In this document: piece by piece, positions 37,591 through 49,404 of the stretch
Numbering within the stretch: the stretch's first letter is position 1
How the letters are laid out: every line of letters begins with the position of its first letter
DNA from: Gigaspora rosea
Taxonomy: Eukaryota; Glomeromycota; Glomeromycetes; Diversisporales; Gigasporaceae
NCBI GenBank assembly: GCA_003550325.1
Contig: QKWP01000103.1
Span: 467,073-531,072, forward strand
Direction: 5' to 3'
Length of the DNA: 64,000 nt
Program-made: the position numbers and the translations under genes
Notes under the pieces: model-generated
What the model was told of the DNA's origin: nothing
What the model saw: the letters and a program-made list of their open reading frames with translations, nothing else
The model's database searches: none

Positions 37591-38016
37591 CCATATTTTG
37601 TGATTTATTTTTATTTGTGCTAATTTATTTATTTATTTTAATTTTTTTACTTTATTATTATTACTATTATTTTTGCTTTTTTTATTAATTGATAAATGGA
37701 TAGCAGTTCTAAATGACAAATTATATTCATGATTCATGAATAACACATGCCAATTGAGAATCAGAAATGATGTGGAACATTTTATTAATACATGCCATTG
37801 AAAATCAATATAAATTTAGAACATTATGGTTTTAAAATTAAAATTTGTAAATCTTATTTTGAAAACAAGAAGACGATGTATTTATTATCAAATAAGAGAT
37901 ATATGAACCTTATTTATTTTTAATTAAAATTTGAATACACTTATTTATATGATCTTCATTACAATAAATTATTTTATTGTTAATCAATAGTGCTTCTAAT
38001 TATTATTAAATAGTTT

Positions 38017-38184
38017 AGGGTGCTGACATTTATTAGGTAATATTTTAGAGGTTGGGGGAGATCAAGAAAAATTTTATTTTATTTAAATTTGATTGGCTAA
38101 AATTCTATTTATAGATTTTACCAAGGGGTGGGAGGTAAGCTCCTATATAGTAAATGGATATTAGGTAATAAATGTTAGCACCCT
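38017..38184. mobile_element. MITE family X, copy 2
   Basis: Ends AGGGTGCTGACATTTATTAG and the inverse of AAGGGTGCTAACATTTATTA. Same family as 4761-5118 and provides the empty site for its inner MITE. Confidence 0.75.
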
Positions 38185-38923
38185 TATTGATCAGTATAAT
38201 AAAAAAATTTTTACTTATTTCATTAAATGGAAGTCTCTAAACACCCCTATATTTACTCTATTTCATTTTTTGATTTCAAAATTTTGATACACAAATAAAA
38301 TTTTTTAAACTCTTATTTATTTCTAAAATACATCTAGATCTTCTTTGTCTGGCCACTTATAACACCTGATGAATATATAAGTTAGAATAGAATATACAAA
38401 GTGCAACTTTATGCATAAATTATTTTTTTGCATTAACAATATAGAGTTACTTTATTCAATTGATACATTATAATATAAATATTCTAAATAAGAACTAGTT
38501 ATTAAATTTTGTTAAAGGTTACAACCTTTTGGATAAAGAGTTATTCGGGTATAAGCACTAACTCCAATAAGGTAATCACAAGTATGGTATTATAATAATC
38601 AGCAAGTTATATTAAAAATTGTAACACAAATTTCAAAATCATTATCATTTTTTTAAGCTTTTTTTGCATTTTGTACTATATAAGAACCCCAAAATATACA
38701 TAGATAGGTTAGATATGAGTTTGCTTATTTTTGAGGTTTTTTTATACAGATCTTTTTTATTTATAGTAATTTTATTGCTTATTTTTGAAGTTTTTTTTGT
38801 AAATCTTTCTTTTTTAGTAACCCTATAATTAATCTGACCTATCTAAGTATATTTTGGGGTCCTACTACATATATTTATGATTTATACCAGATTACAAATC
38901 AGATGGACATAGAAATTTTTTTA

Positions 38924-38927
<4 letters not shown>

Positions 38928-38964
<37 letters not shown>

Positions 38965-38965
38965 N

Positions 38966-38999
<34 letters not shown>
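38928..38999 (+). repeat. Long poly-T run with one N
   Basis: About 70 consecutive T with an N at 38965. True length is uncertain and it may be an assembly artefact. Confidence 0.9.
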
Positions 39000-39005
<6 letters not shown>

Positions 39006-39159
39006 AAACTGCTAATTCTGGACCCAAACTGAAGCTAGAAATATATTTGAGTTTGGTTTGGGTTCAGTACTTTAGGTTCGGGTCTGGGTACAAAATTTTT
39101 AAAATTTATGGTTCGAGTCCGGGTCCAGCCAGACCTGGAACTCAGAGCTCTACTAGGAT

Positions 39160-41240
39160 CCTATAAGAACACTGTTATAAATTTGTGAACAGTAAAATTT
39201 TTTTACTGTTCACTATTAAAAAATTTTTGTGAGCTATAAAATAATAATATTGTTCTTATAAGTATAATAATTAGCTATATAATTTATACCAAAACCAAAA
39301 ATTGATAAAAATTCTTATTTAATTTAATAAAAGAAATTTCAATTTGCTATAATAGCAACAATAACAACTATTTATATTGGTATTTTTTTTTTAGTAAGAA
39401 CACTAACTAATTGGTTAAGAACACTTGTAGCTAATATACTGTTCTTATTAGAGGTCTTAGCTGGGTCGGGTCTAACCCAACCTGACCCAGATCAGATATA
39501 ACCCGGGTCGAGTTGGGTCAGACCAGGTCAGAGAAAACCTGGGTCGGGTCAGACTCAGGTCAGAAAAAACCTGTGCTAATAATAGGTGACGCATGACGAA
39601 ACTATTTCATTACAAAAATAAATAAACAATTAATTAATTTATTATAAAAAAGTATTCATTTGATAAAAAGAACTTCATATGTATATATGTCAATTTTTAC
39701 AGGCAATATTCTCATGATATAGTATAGGAAAGCATATATATTTTACAAATTTAACTTTAATAGTTATTAGGAGATAGGTTTCTGATTTACTCGAATAAAG
39801 GTCTCTCCAGCACTATACTAGCTTACTTCCTTTATTTTTCTTAAAATAAAATCGAAGGAAACTTTTCTACTTGTATTCTATTGTATTGTATTAGTTGGAT
39901 TCTATTGTATTGGATTGTGATCAATATCTTTATTGATATCAAATTCATTTGTTTATATACATTTAAATTTAATTTACAACATGTTGATGTATTGCTTGGC
40001 ACATTAACGTGTTGTTTAACATGCTATGTGATGGTACAACTAAGCCTAGCACATTGATAGCTATTGAGAATGTTTTAATCCATGCCCCTTAACACACATA
40101 CATGCTAACATGTTAACATGTTATGAAGATTTTACAAAAAGAGGTACCAGGAACAGAGTTTTCTATAAGTAAAAACAGAGAGTACCAGAAATAAAGTTTT
40201 CCATAAGTAAAAACGGAGAGCATGGCTTACCAAAATGTTCAAGGGCATTCGTTTACAAAATTTTGCATTTGGTTGGTTGCCACTGTTGGCTATGATTTCT
40301 AAATGTGTAAACTTGGATAATTTTGGGTTTACTCAGCTATTTAAAGTGTTACCATTGTGACTGAATAGTAGTAAATTTTAGTGTCTTAGCCACTTGTGTG
40401 CCAACATTTTTGCATTTAATGATTAGTATTATAAAAAGTTTGATTAGCGTAAGCGTAGCCAATGTGATTATGTTACATTTTGCAAATCATACCAGGAACA
40501 GAGTGCAACATAGTTTATGATTATCTAAGAAGTGAAATGATATGAACAAATATAGTTCTTTGATTGGTTATATTTTCACATGATATTGTGGAATGCGATA
40601 GTCTGAATTGCATTTTATATTAAACTGGTTTAATATAGCTTTTGTATGACTATTTGTATATTTCAAAGGACTATTTTAAGTTAGTATTTCAAGTTTAAGT
40701 TATGCCTCGTTTTTTGTTTGATTTATTTCTGATATTACTAGTTTTGTCTATTAATGATTTCTAAAAAATATCAAAAATAAATAGCTTATCGATTAAAATA
40801 TACAATAAAAATTGTGCATTTATCAATAGCAATGATAATAATTATTAATAGTCTCTTTTTCATTGATCTTTGACGTATTCAATTCATAATTACTAATTAA
40901 TTATTACCTTATGTTCCTGACCTGATCGAACGTCATATAGGACACTTGTCAGTTGACAAATCCTAGTATTCAAAATATATATATATGTATTTATAATATT
41001 TACTAATGCTATTTACGACTTCGGTCTCATACAAAAATGCTTCTTATACCACATTTCATCATCACACTGAATAAGTAAAGCTTTTAGATGCGATTAAACG
41101 ATTGAACACTAAAAAATTCTATACAATTTAACTTATAATTACACAGGGTGAATAAAGCCATATCAGGAGTAGTACTCTTAGTAAAAACTGGAGTCATATC
41201 GAGTTTCGATATTTATCCAGTTTTTTATTTTTAAATCAGA
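39160..41240. other. Intergenic DNA without a recognised gene
   Basis: 39455-39575 is rich in GGGTC/GACCC motifs like a hAT subterminal region without a partner. 40141-40230 and 40495 carry the TACCAGGAACAGAG motif seen again near 61756 and 63676. Nothing coding is supported. Confidence 0.4.
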
Positions 41241-41243
41241 TAA

Positions 41244-41690
41244 AAATCAGGTACCTGATATAACTATGGAGTTAATCTGAAAATAACCCGATAAACTTTA
41301 TATATATCGGATTATTATTGAAAACGTATCAGAGAAAAATCAGGTACACAATATAACTATAGAGTTAATCTGAAAATAATCACTAAACCTTAAATATATT
41401 AGATTATTATTTGAAACGTATCAGTTATAAATCAGGTACCCAGTAGGACTTTAGAGTTAATCTGAATATAAACCGCTAAACCTTAATTATATTGGATTAT
41501 TGCTTGTAATGTATCGTTAAAAATCAGGTAACCCGGTAAGACTTCGGAGTTAATCTGAATATAAACCGTTAAACCTTAATTATATCGGTATTATTTGAAA
41601 ATGTATCAGTAAAAAATTGGGTACCAGTAGGGCTTTGGTGTTAATTTGAATATAAACCGCTAAACCTTAATTATAGGATATTAATTTGTA
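41244..41690 (+). repeat. Minisatellite, about five units of 92 bp
   Basis: Units begin near 41244, 41336, 41427, 41519 and 41611 with AAAATCAGGTAC, then gagttaatctgaatataaac, then taaaccttaattatat. Unit divergence is moderate. Confidence 0.85.
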
Positions 41691-41749
41691 ACGAAGCATA
41701 TAAATATTGACTATTTATATGTAAGTATATAGACTATAATCATAAATAG

Positions 41750-43010
41750 GAAAAATATATAATAGATATCGGCAAGTCTATACTTCATTTTATATAATAA
41801 ATATACATATTTAATATATATCTATAATACAAGTATGTAATATGAATTAAATATATTATATGTTATAAATAATACATTAAATATGAAATTTTCTATTCAA
41901 CAGAATAACTGACATATATTCTCTAGGATTTTGTATTCTGACTTTGACAGTACCAAAAATAAAGCGGTCTAAAATATTATGTATAGAGATTATACAATTC
42001 CTACTTAAATTATAGAACTAACTACCTATCACAGGTCAAAAACCAATATATCGGGTACCTATCGGGTACCATATTACTATAATTGAAAAATATATAAAAT
42101 ACTACATATCGGTGACCTATCATCCCTTAGTTTGTACTAGTTCGCAGCCAAATTTGCCTGTAAAATTACTATAAATATATCTCTGATCTATTTTTTTAAT
42201 CATTTAAAATATTTAAATAAAATTTGGTATTATAATATTTAATAACAAGAATTATATTTTTGAATTATTTAAATTTATATTATAAGACAAAAAGTTTATG
42301 TTGCTTATAAGCTGAAAATATTAAATTTTAAAGAAATTTTTTAACCAAAAAAATATTTTATAATATATTGGCGAATTCTTTGAATATTGGTTTTAAAAAT
42401 ATAGTTTCTAATACAATATTGTAGTTTATATAAAGGATGACAACTTTCATTATTTGACTTTATATGATTTACTTGTAAAAATTAAAACTTGTATTAGAAG
42501 TGAAAATTTTTTTTATAGACGGGAACATATAAAATTTGAGAAAACTTAAAGAAAATATTCTATAGTAAAAGTTCCAAAACAAAAACTTTAAACTTTTATT
42601 ACACCAAAGTTTTTTAATAATTTTAAAAAAATTTTATAATAAAAATGATAAAACAGAACTAATATTATATTTTTTACTTAGAAAGTATATAGCTAAAATT
42701 AATATTTAAGGTTTTATTTAAAAAGTTTAAAATTTTAAAATTTTCGCAGCCAAATATGCCTGCATAAAAATTAAGGGATATATTTGTCATATAGTTTGGA
42801 TATATTGGGTACCTGATATGTATATATAATAAAAATAATTTTTAAATCTATATATATTATAATTCTAAATCATTGTTTACAATATATATATTCTATATAT
42901 TCAAAAAAAATTTATCCTTTACGATATAAAAAATTAATTTTTACTACTCAAAAGTTTTTTTAATTTGAAATATATCGGGTACATGATAAATATCAGATAT
43001 AGTATTAACT
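41750..43010. repeat. A+T-rich region with recurring GGGTACC motifs
   Basis: tatcgggtacctatcgggta at 42049, tattgggtacctgatat near 42806 and atatcgggtacatgataaat near 42970 recur on both sides of the CCCTTA element copy B. Possibly the body of the element that also holds the minisatellite. Confidence 0.45.
42124..42777. mobile_element. CCCTTA-ended DNA element, copy B, 654 bp
   Basis: Begins CCCTTAGTTTGTA and ends with the inverse (TTAAGGG at 42771-42777), flanked by AT dinucleotides. Palindromic GCAGCCAAATTTGCCTG lies just inside the ends. Interior 42470-42600 matches copy A in reverse orientation (shared GACGGGAACATATAAAATTT). No coding capacity. It disrupts a repeat whose atatcgggtacctgatat motifs lie on both sides. 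Confidence 0.78.
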
Positions 43011-43463
43011 AGCAATAGATAACGGATTGCATCTATAGCGCATATATGCAATAGTAGGAATAAAAGTAAATTTCCGGTTATTTTCATAGTAAGACCAGAA
43101 TTTTTATTCCCACCATATTGCATATATGCGCAGGAAACTATTAATAAATAAATAAATAAATAAAGCAAACACATTTTTTTTATTTACTTTTTTTTAACGA
43201 TTTTTTTTATTTTTTTAATTAATTTTTTTTAAATTTCTAATTATTATACAACAATATATTATTATTATTATTATTATTTTACTGATTTTTTTTATTTTTT
43301 ATGATTTTTTTAAATTTATTATTTTTTTTAATTTTTTTTATCAGTTCTTATTTTATTTTTTTTTAATTTTTTTATCAGTTCTTTTTTTTATTTTTATTAT
43401 TTTAATTATTTTTTTTACTTTTTTTATCAGTTCTTTTTTTTTTAAATTTTTTATTTTTTTTTA

Positions 43464-44074
43464 NNNNNNNNNNNNNNNNNNNNNNNNNNNNNNNNNNNNN
43501 NNNNNNNNNNNNNNNNNNNNNNNNNNNNNNNNNNNNNNNNNNNNNNNNNNNNNNNNNNNNNNNNNNNNNNNNNNNNNNNNNNNNNNNNNNNNNNNNNNNN
43601 NNNNNNNNNNNNNNNNNNNNNNNNNNNNNNNNNNNNNNNNNNNNNNNNNNNNNNNNNNNNNNNNNNNNNNNNNNNNNNNNNNNNNNNNNNNNNNNNNNNN
43701 NNNNNNNNNNNNNNNNNNNNNNNNNNNNNNNNNNNNNNNNNNNNNNNNNNNNNNNNNNNNNNNNNNNNNNNNNNNNNNNNNNNNNNNNNNNNNNNNNNNN
43801 NNNNNNNNNNNNNNNNNNNNNNNNNNNNNNNNNNNNNNNNNNNNNNNNNNNNNNNNNNNNNNNNNNNNNNNNNNNNNNNNNNNNNNNNNNNNNNNNNNNN
43901 NNNNNNNNNNNNNNNNNNNNNNNNNNNNNNNNNNNNNNNNNNNNNNNNNNNNNNNNNNNNNNNNNNNNNNNNNNNNNNNNNNNNNNNNNNNNNNNNNNNN
44001 NNNNNNNNNNNNNNNNNNNNNNNNNNNNNNNNNNNNNNNNNNNNNNNNNNNNNNNNNNNNNNNNNNNNNNNNNN
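43464..44074. other. Assembly gap (611 N)
   Basis: Run of N. Flanking 43155-44520 is T-rich low complexity (tttttattttt), which probably caused the gap. Confidence 0.99.
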
Positions 44075-44639
44075 TTAATTTTTTTTTTATTTTTATTTTC
44101 GTTATTTTTTATTTAATAATTTATAATTTTTTTTATTTTTAAAATCATTTTTTTATATTTATTTATTTAAAATTTTTTAATTTTTTTATTTGCTTTTTTT
44201 TTATTTTTATTTAATAATAATTTAATTTTTTCTATTTTTATTTATTTTATAATTTTTTTTAGCTTTTTTTTTATTAATTTGTTTTTAATGCCTTATTTTA
44301 ATTTTTATTTAATTTTTTTATGTCTAGATCTAGATTAGATCTTCACATGATTTTTTTTATTTAAGTATTTTTTTATTTTGTCTTTTTACTTTTTTATTTA
44401 ATTTTGATTTTTTTTAATTTTTTTATCTGATCCGAATAAGATAAGTATCCTTTTTTTCTTTTTTTTTGTTGTTATTTTAATTTTTTTTAATACAGTACTA
44501 ACTGCTAATTTTTTTCAGAAAATAACTATCGTCCATACCTTTCTCAAATGCCAAAGACCCTACAGAGTTCTGAGAAGTCTTTAATGTAGTCTTCGTGTAA
44601 TTGCTTTCGTTCATCAGTGCCTTTGGAAAGAAAAAAAAC

Positions 44640-45460
44640 TTCGTAATTTAAAAAGAATTTTTCTAGAAAATGGCACCACCCAGGACTTCGTATTTGGCAC
44701 CATTACAACTTTTTTCGCTGGTTAGTATCATCTCATTTCGGTGTGTGCATTTTTAGTTGTTGGTGTCCTTTATTGCTTTTTAGTTCGAATACTAACTTTC
44801 ACATTTTTCTTTTTTAGGTTCTTCGGGTAATGGCTTTGGATTTTGTTATTGGAGTCGTTAGTCGGTGCTTCGTTGTTGGTGTTGACCATTTTGGTGTATT
44901 ATTCGTCGCTAGTGCCATGTTTTTTCTTGTCATATTTTTGTTGACGTGTTCTAGTACTGTTCTAATTCTAAATACTACTTGTTAGTTTTTCTCTTTTTTA
45001 GTTTCTTCAGGTGATTCGTGATTGCTGGTGTTGCCGATTTCAACGTAGCTTTGTGTGTATTTCAGAGATTTTGCTTTGGATTGGCCGATTTTGTACAGGT
45101 TTCAGGGTTTCTTGCCATATATTTCATTTTGGGTTCCCCTGTCAGTTTTCTTGGGTGCTCAATGTTTGAGTTCGTGGTGTTCTCTGTTTGAGTTCGTGGT
45201 GTTCTCTGTTCGAGTTCGTGGTGCTCTCTGTTAGAGTTTGTGGTTGCCTCAGATGTCTTGTCACTAATTTTGATGTTGCTTTGGTGCGTTTTGGGGTGTC
45301 TTGTAGATTTTACCTTGGTTACTTTGTTAGTTTTCTTGGGCGTTTTCGTGATAGTTATTCGAATTATTCAGTTCAGCGAATATTCGAATAGCTATATGCT
45401 GATCCTAATTATTCGAATATAGTGGTCGTACCCTAGGGTACAATAACTGGTTAACTGTTA
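44640..45460 (+). repeat. G/T-rich unknown repeat with splice-like borders
   Basis: Composition changes sharply from the A/T-rich surroundings. A short frame starts at about 44669 (MAPPRTSYLAPLQLF). Segments tttttaggttcttcgggtaa (about 44813) and ttttttagtttcttcaggtg (about 44994) look like repeated acceptor-exon joints with gttagt donors before them. 45165-45245 has four tandem units of gttcgtggtgttctctgt. May be a multi-exon transcript or repeat; no protein family recognised. Confidence 0.4.
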
Positions 45461-45804
45461 GACTATCTCGATACCTGAATTATAAAACTGATAAACAGTT
45501 TTACACTTGAAAATACCATTATGATAACATATGAAGTTGATCAGCATCGACTTCATTTAATGCTAATTATATGAAATCACTGATCATTTATATATGATCA
45601 TGTGCATAATCTGGATGATCACGGGATAGATATTCAGAATCCTAAATTTATACTCCCTTATTTTACTTTTTCTTTTTACTCATCCCTTAAACTGTAATCC
45701 AGGCAAATTTGCCTGGATTTTTTTTAGAAATATTACAATTTTTTAAATAAAATAAAATTTTATTAAGCATATGGGGTATACTTTATTTATAGAATATTTT
45801 CTTT

Positions 45805-48186
45805 TTTTTTTAATATTAAGAGTGTAACTCCTGCCCCAAACTTTATTAATACTTAAGCAAATTGACATATGGCGGTGCTTTTTATACATACATATTATAT
45901 ACAAGTATTGAGAGTAGGACTTCAGGCTGTGAAACCTTTTATCCATAGCTAAAACCCACCAGAGCCTTCCATATTCCCATTTATATAGTTGACCTGGATT
46001 TGTACATCCCTTTTCAACCAACAATCAGCATTCACATGTTCGCCACTTTACCCATATTTCCTAATTCATCACTTCTAATTTGGTGTGTGTTGCCAGGTAG
46101 GCGCTTTATACTTCCAAGTTGGTGTACCCGAAATCTGGTTACCTAAAAAATCCCTTATAGCATACTTCTCAGTGGTTCATATCTCAAGCCATGCAGCTGC
46201 CTCTACCACTTTTGGTAAGTATCTCAAGCCTGCATGCTGCCGCAACCAGCCAGTTTCCTGTGACTTGAGAACCCAGGATTTAGCGTTCCGAATTTGGAAA
46301 TGTGTGAACGACTGTACTTCCTGTTATAGTGGCAAGGACCTGGGCTTTCGCAAATGCTTCCAGTGCTGAATATAGTTGGATGGCATCATGAGGCTAGGGA
46401 GAACCCGATCACTACTGCATGCACTTATACCAGCATATACCTGTATTGGTGGTCCCAAATCCTCTTAGTGTCCAAAGACTCCCATATAGGTATGCCCAGA
46501 GCTCCGTTGGGTCTTGACACATACACGCCTTCATGTTTCCTCCTCTTATTGGTCAATTAGTTCTGTCTGCCCTTGTGAAGTTCACTAGATCCCAGTACCC
46601 GGTCAGTCACTCTTTGAATCCTTTTCCCTAGTTATTCCAGACTACCAATCCATTTGGCCCAGAAGGATCGGACTGCCAGGCTTTAGATGCCTAAGGTCTC
46701 CCTTTCCTTGGTTCATGCTTCTATAACACATGACCTTTTTCTCCGGTACGACTCCGGCGGCCAGGTTGGTGGGCCCCCTTTTGCCATTGGGACTCTTGTC
46801 TTGCCCGTCCAGTTTCCCGGTCAGTTATCGCTAAGATCCTTTTCCTGGTACCGTTGAAAGTCCAGCTACCTCTTCACTCGGGACTCACCAAATAGGTTTC
46901 AATTGTTCTGGTCCCTTGGCTTTTACCAAGGTTACAGGTAATGTTGTTATTCAAATACTTAATTTAGTCATCTATTTAGGCAATTAGTGTCTAAATATAT
47001 TTCGACATGGCATTATTTTTTTTTCGAAATGTCAAAAGTCTAAATTTGCCTAAATGTCTAAATAGTTGACTAAATAAATACTATGTGACTAAATGTCTAA
47101 ATAGTTGACTAAATATAATTCTATATGACTAAATGTAAGATTCTATTTAATTATAGCACTTTACAAAAAGTGTGACCTTGTGATTTACATGATGATGATA
47201 TCCCTATTGATTATCATTTTCATCAAAAAACGTCTATGTTTTATCTGAAATCATTAAAATTCTTTAAGAATTGAAAAATCGTTGATTTCTTGTGACAACA
47301 TGATCTGCAGAGATCACACATTTTTGCAAAGAGCAATAAGCTCTGGTATAGCTTTAAAACAACTAAAAAACTTTGTACATTGCTTCATATTATTTGTAAA
47401 ACCTAATAACTTACAGTATTAAATAATAAAAACTAGAATCTAATCAGGCACTCAATACAAGAAATAACGATAAAGATTTAGAATTCGATCATCGATTCTA
47501 AAACGATTTTGAGGTTTCAATCATCGATTTTGATTTTTAGAATCGATTCGCATCCCTACTTTGTGATATTTACATACATTTCCGCGTCTGCAATGGCAGT
47601 GCAGGGACCTGAAACAGATGCTGCAGGATGATGCCCTGATTCTCTTTAGCTATATAGCGTATGTTAGACATCTTTCTTATGCTTCTGTTTTCATGTAGTT
47701 TAGGACCTTGGGGTTTAGAAAATTTTAGAACCGGGAGATCAGTAGTTTATACGTGAGTTGATTGGTATGAGTTCAAATAATTAGTCCTAGACTTTAGTCC
47801 TAGACTAGAGGTATTGATGTTAAAGTATGAATGCTAGAGCTTGTTTGGATAGCAAACCTATTACTATATGTTTTTTCATATTATTTTTAATTTAGACATT
47901 TCGATATTATTTGGACATTTTGACATTATTTAGACATTTCGGCATAATTTAGGATTTCAATAATATTTAGACATTTCGGCAGCCTAAATATCAAATGTCG
48001 AAATATTTCTACAAGCATAAAACAATTTCGGCTAACAACGATAGTTACAGGTAATCTACCCGACCGATCGATGAACAAATGTTACTATAACACAGGCCTA
48101 TTTTCAATTCGTCTCCAGTGGGATTTGAACTCTAGACCTGCCGCTTGGGGGTGACAACCAAACAGCTTCTCTATATCGCCACACCT
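45805..48186 (-). mobile_element. Related larger retroposon, SINE copy 3 (split by a MULE-like element)
   Basis: A 17-bp direct duplication with one mismatch (TATAGAATATTTTCTTT at 45788-45804, TATATAATATTTTCTTT at 48187-48203) brackets it. The head at 48107-48186 matches the tRNA-like heads of copies 1 and 2, with B box AGTTCAAATCC carrying a CpG-to-CpA change. The plus-strand left end is T-rich, the tail. Without the inserted element 46943-48044 it is about 1.27 kb, longer than the other copies, and its body shares only patches with them (near 46860-46940), so it is a different subfamily or a composite. Confidence 0.75.
46943..48044. mobile_element. MULE-like non-autonomous DNA element with 11-bp target duplication
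   Basis: TTACAGGTAAT is duplicated at 46932-46942 and 48045-48055; the same position is uninterrupted in SINE copy 1 (accaaggttacaggttt). Ends share a GTTGTTA core in inverted orientation, and inner sequence near both ends is rich in CTAAAT and TTTCGACAT repeats. There is no transposase frame. A 9-11 bp duplication points to the Mutator-like group, but the terminal repeats are short and degenerate. Confidence 0.65.
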
Positions 48187-49266
48187 TATATAATATTTTC
48201 TTTAAAATATATTTTATAAACTTTATTATGAAAATTTTTTAAAATTATTAATAAACTTTAAAGCAATAAAAGTTTAAAGTTTTTATTTTAAAATTTTTAC
48301 TATAAAATTTTTCTTTAGGTTTTCTTAAATTTTATATGTTCCCGTCTATAAAAAAAATTTTCACTTCTAATACAAGTCCTAATTTTTACAAGTAAATCAC
48401 AAAGTTGCAATAATAAAAGTTGTAATTTTTTTTATAAACTATATCATTCTATTAAATCAGTAAGCTAGAGCTAATATTTATAGAGTTCGCCAAGAAAAAG
48501 TAGATAATTTTTTTGGATAAAAAATTTTTTAAAATTTGTCTATTTTTAGCTTATTAGCAACTTAAACTTTTTTCTTATAATATAAAATTAAATACAACTA
48601 TAATATAATCCTTCTTTTCAAATATTATCAAAAAAAATTTCAATTAAATATCTTAAGTTTTAAAAAATATAGATAATAAGCATATTTATAGCAATTTTCC
48701 AGACAAATTTGCCTGGATATGCTTACAGTTTAAGGGATAATATTTTCATTTTTGTTCTTTTTAATTCATAATCGATTAGAGAAGATAGTCTGTAAAATAG
48801 AATAAAATAATCATTAGTAGTGTAGATTGTAACCCACAATTCATGTATATAAAACTACTCCTTTTGCCTCTGTAGCAAAGTGGATTTATTTACCCTTTTT
48901 ATTCATTTATTTAGAATTGAATTCTCTCTTGTAATCCTTATTTCCCACTGAATAATAAAGTCTTTGTACATGTCCTTATACATGCTATAAAATACACTTT
49001 AGTTTTTTAAAAAGAATCTTATAGTTTGGTTAAGAGAAGCTGTATCTCTTATTGTTATTTATTGTTTGTAGTAAAGTAACTAACCTCTTATATTTTCATA
49101 TATAAGTGTATTGTTGCCTTTTTCAAAAAGCCTTATTTAATCCTTTCTGTTAAGTCATACACTGACATTATTATTGGCCTGCCTTATCACTATAGTTGTA
49201 GTCTTCATACTATAAACTATCTGTCTCTTGAATTCTTTTGAGAGGTGAATTCCAAGTGTGACATTT

Positions 49267-49282
49267 TGGTAGTAACTGTGAG
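49267..49282 (+). other. Candidate primer-binding site
   Basis: TGGTAGTAACTGTGAG starts three bases after the 5' LTR. TGG is the complement of a tRNA 3' CCA end, and TGGTAG resembles initiator-Met tRNA sites, but the match beyond six bases is not confirmed. Confidence 0.35.
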
Positions 49283-49404
49283 ATAGAAATTCTACAGTTA
49301 CTAAATTGTGAAATTTAATTAATAGTAATTAGTTATTACTAACTTGTTAGTGTGCATGATTGCTTATATTAAGTTTCTCTACAAAAATTAACAACACAAT
49401 CATC

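Larger units (their letters stand above)
33060..39152. mobile_element. Possible large hAT-like element or two unrelated ends
   Basis: TAGGGCTCT at 33060 and TAGAGCTCT (reverse complement) ending at 39152, each with GAGTCCGGTTTG/GGGTCCAG-type subterminal repeats. The adjacent octamers TCAGAATC and CTAGGATC agree at five of eight positions, all differences being transitions. No transposase inside; the pairing is uncertain. Confidence 0.3.
45684..48736. mobile_element. CCCTTAAAC-ended DNA element, copy A, in the Gypsy 5' LTR
   Basis: Left end CCCTTAAACTGTAA and the inverse right end frame the insert, each followed inwards by CCAGGCAAATTTGCCTGGA-like palindromes. The flanks are AT on both sides, and the 3' LTR gives the empty site (tttactcataatatttt), showing a 2-bp AT duplication. 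Its inner part (48190-48736) is the reverse complement of copy B. It contains SINE copy 3. Confidence 0.8.
45497..49263 (+). repeat. 5' LTR of the Gypsy element, interrupted by a 3-kb nest
   Basis: Parts 45497-45683 and 48737-49263 align with the 3' LTR (57414-58359). The start is degraded (gttttacactt instead of TGTTACACTT). A TATA-like tatataaaac stretch lies near 48855. The interruption is the CCCTTAAAC element with SINE copy 3 and the MULE-like element inside. Confidence 0.85.

Noticed and set aside
39100-39150. GGTTCGAGTCCGG resembling a tRNA B box
   Set aside because: It lies in GGGTCC-rich subterminal repeats of a hAT-like end; there is no A box or cloverleaf around it.
39455-39600. 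GGGTC-rich block as an independent hAT element
   Set aside because: Only one end is visible; no inverted partner or target duplication found.
41244-41690. Possible CRISPR array because of regular repeats
   Set aside because: Units are contiguous 92-bp tandem copies without unique spacers, and the genome is eukaryotic.
45188-45422. Two plus-strand hydrophobic frames
   Set aside because: They are translations of a G/T-rich tandem repeat in different frames.
46085-46560. Two plus-strand frames of 94 and 68 aa
   Set aside because: They lie inside a retroposon body on the strand opposite to its orientation and have no family features.
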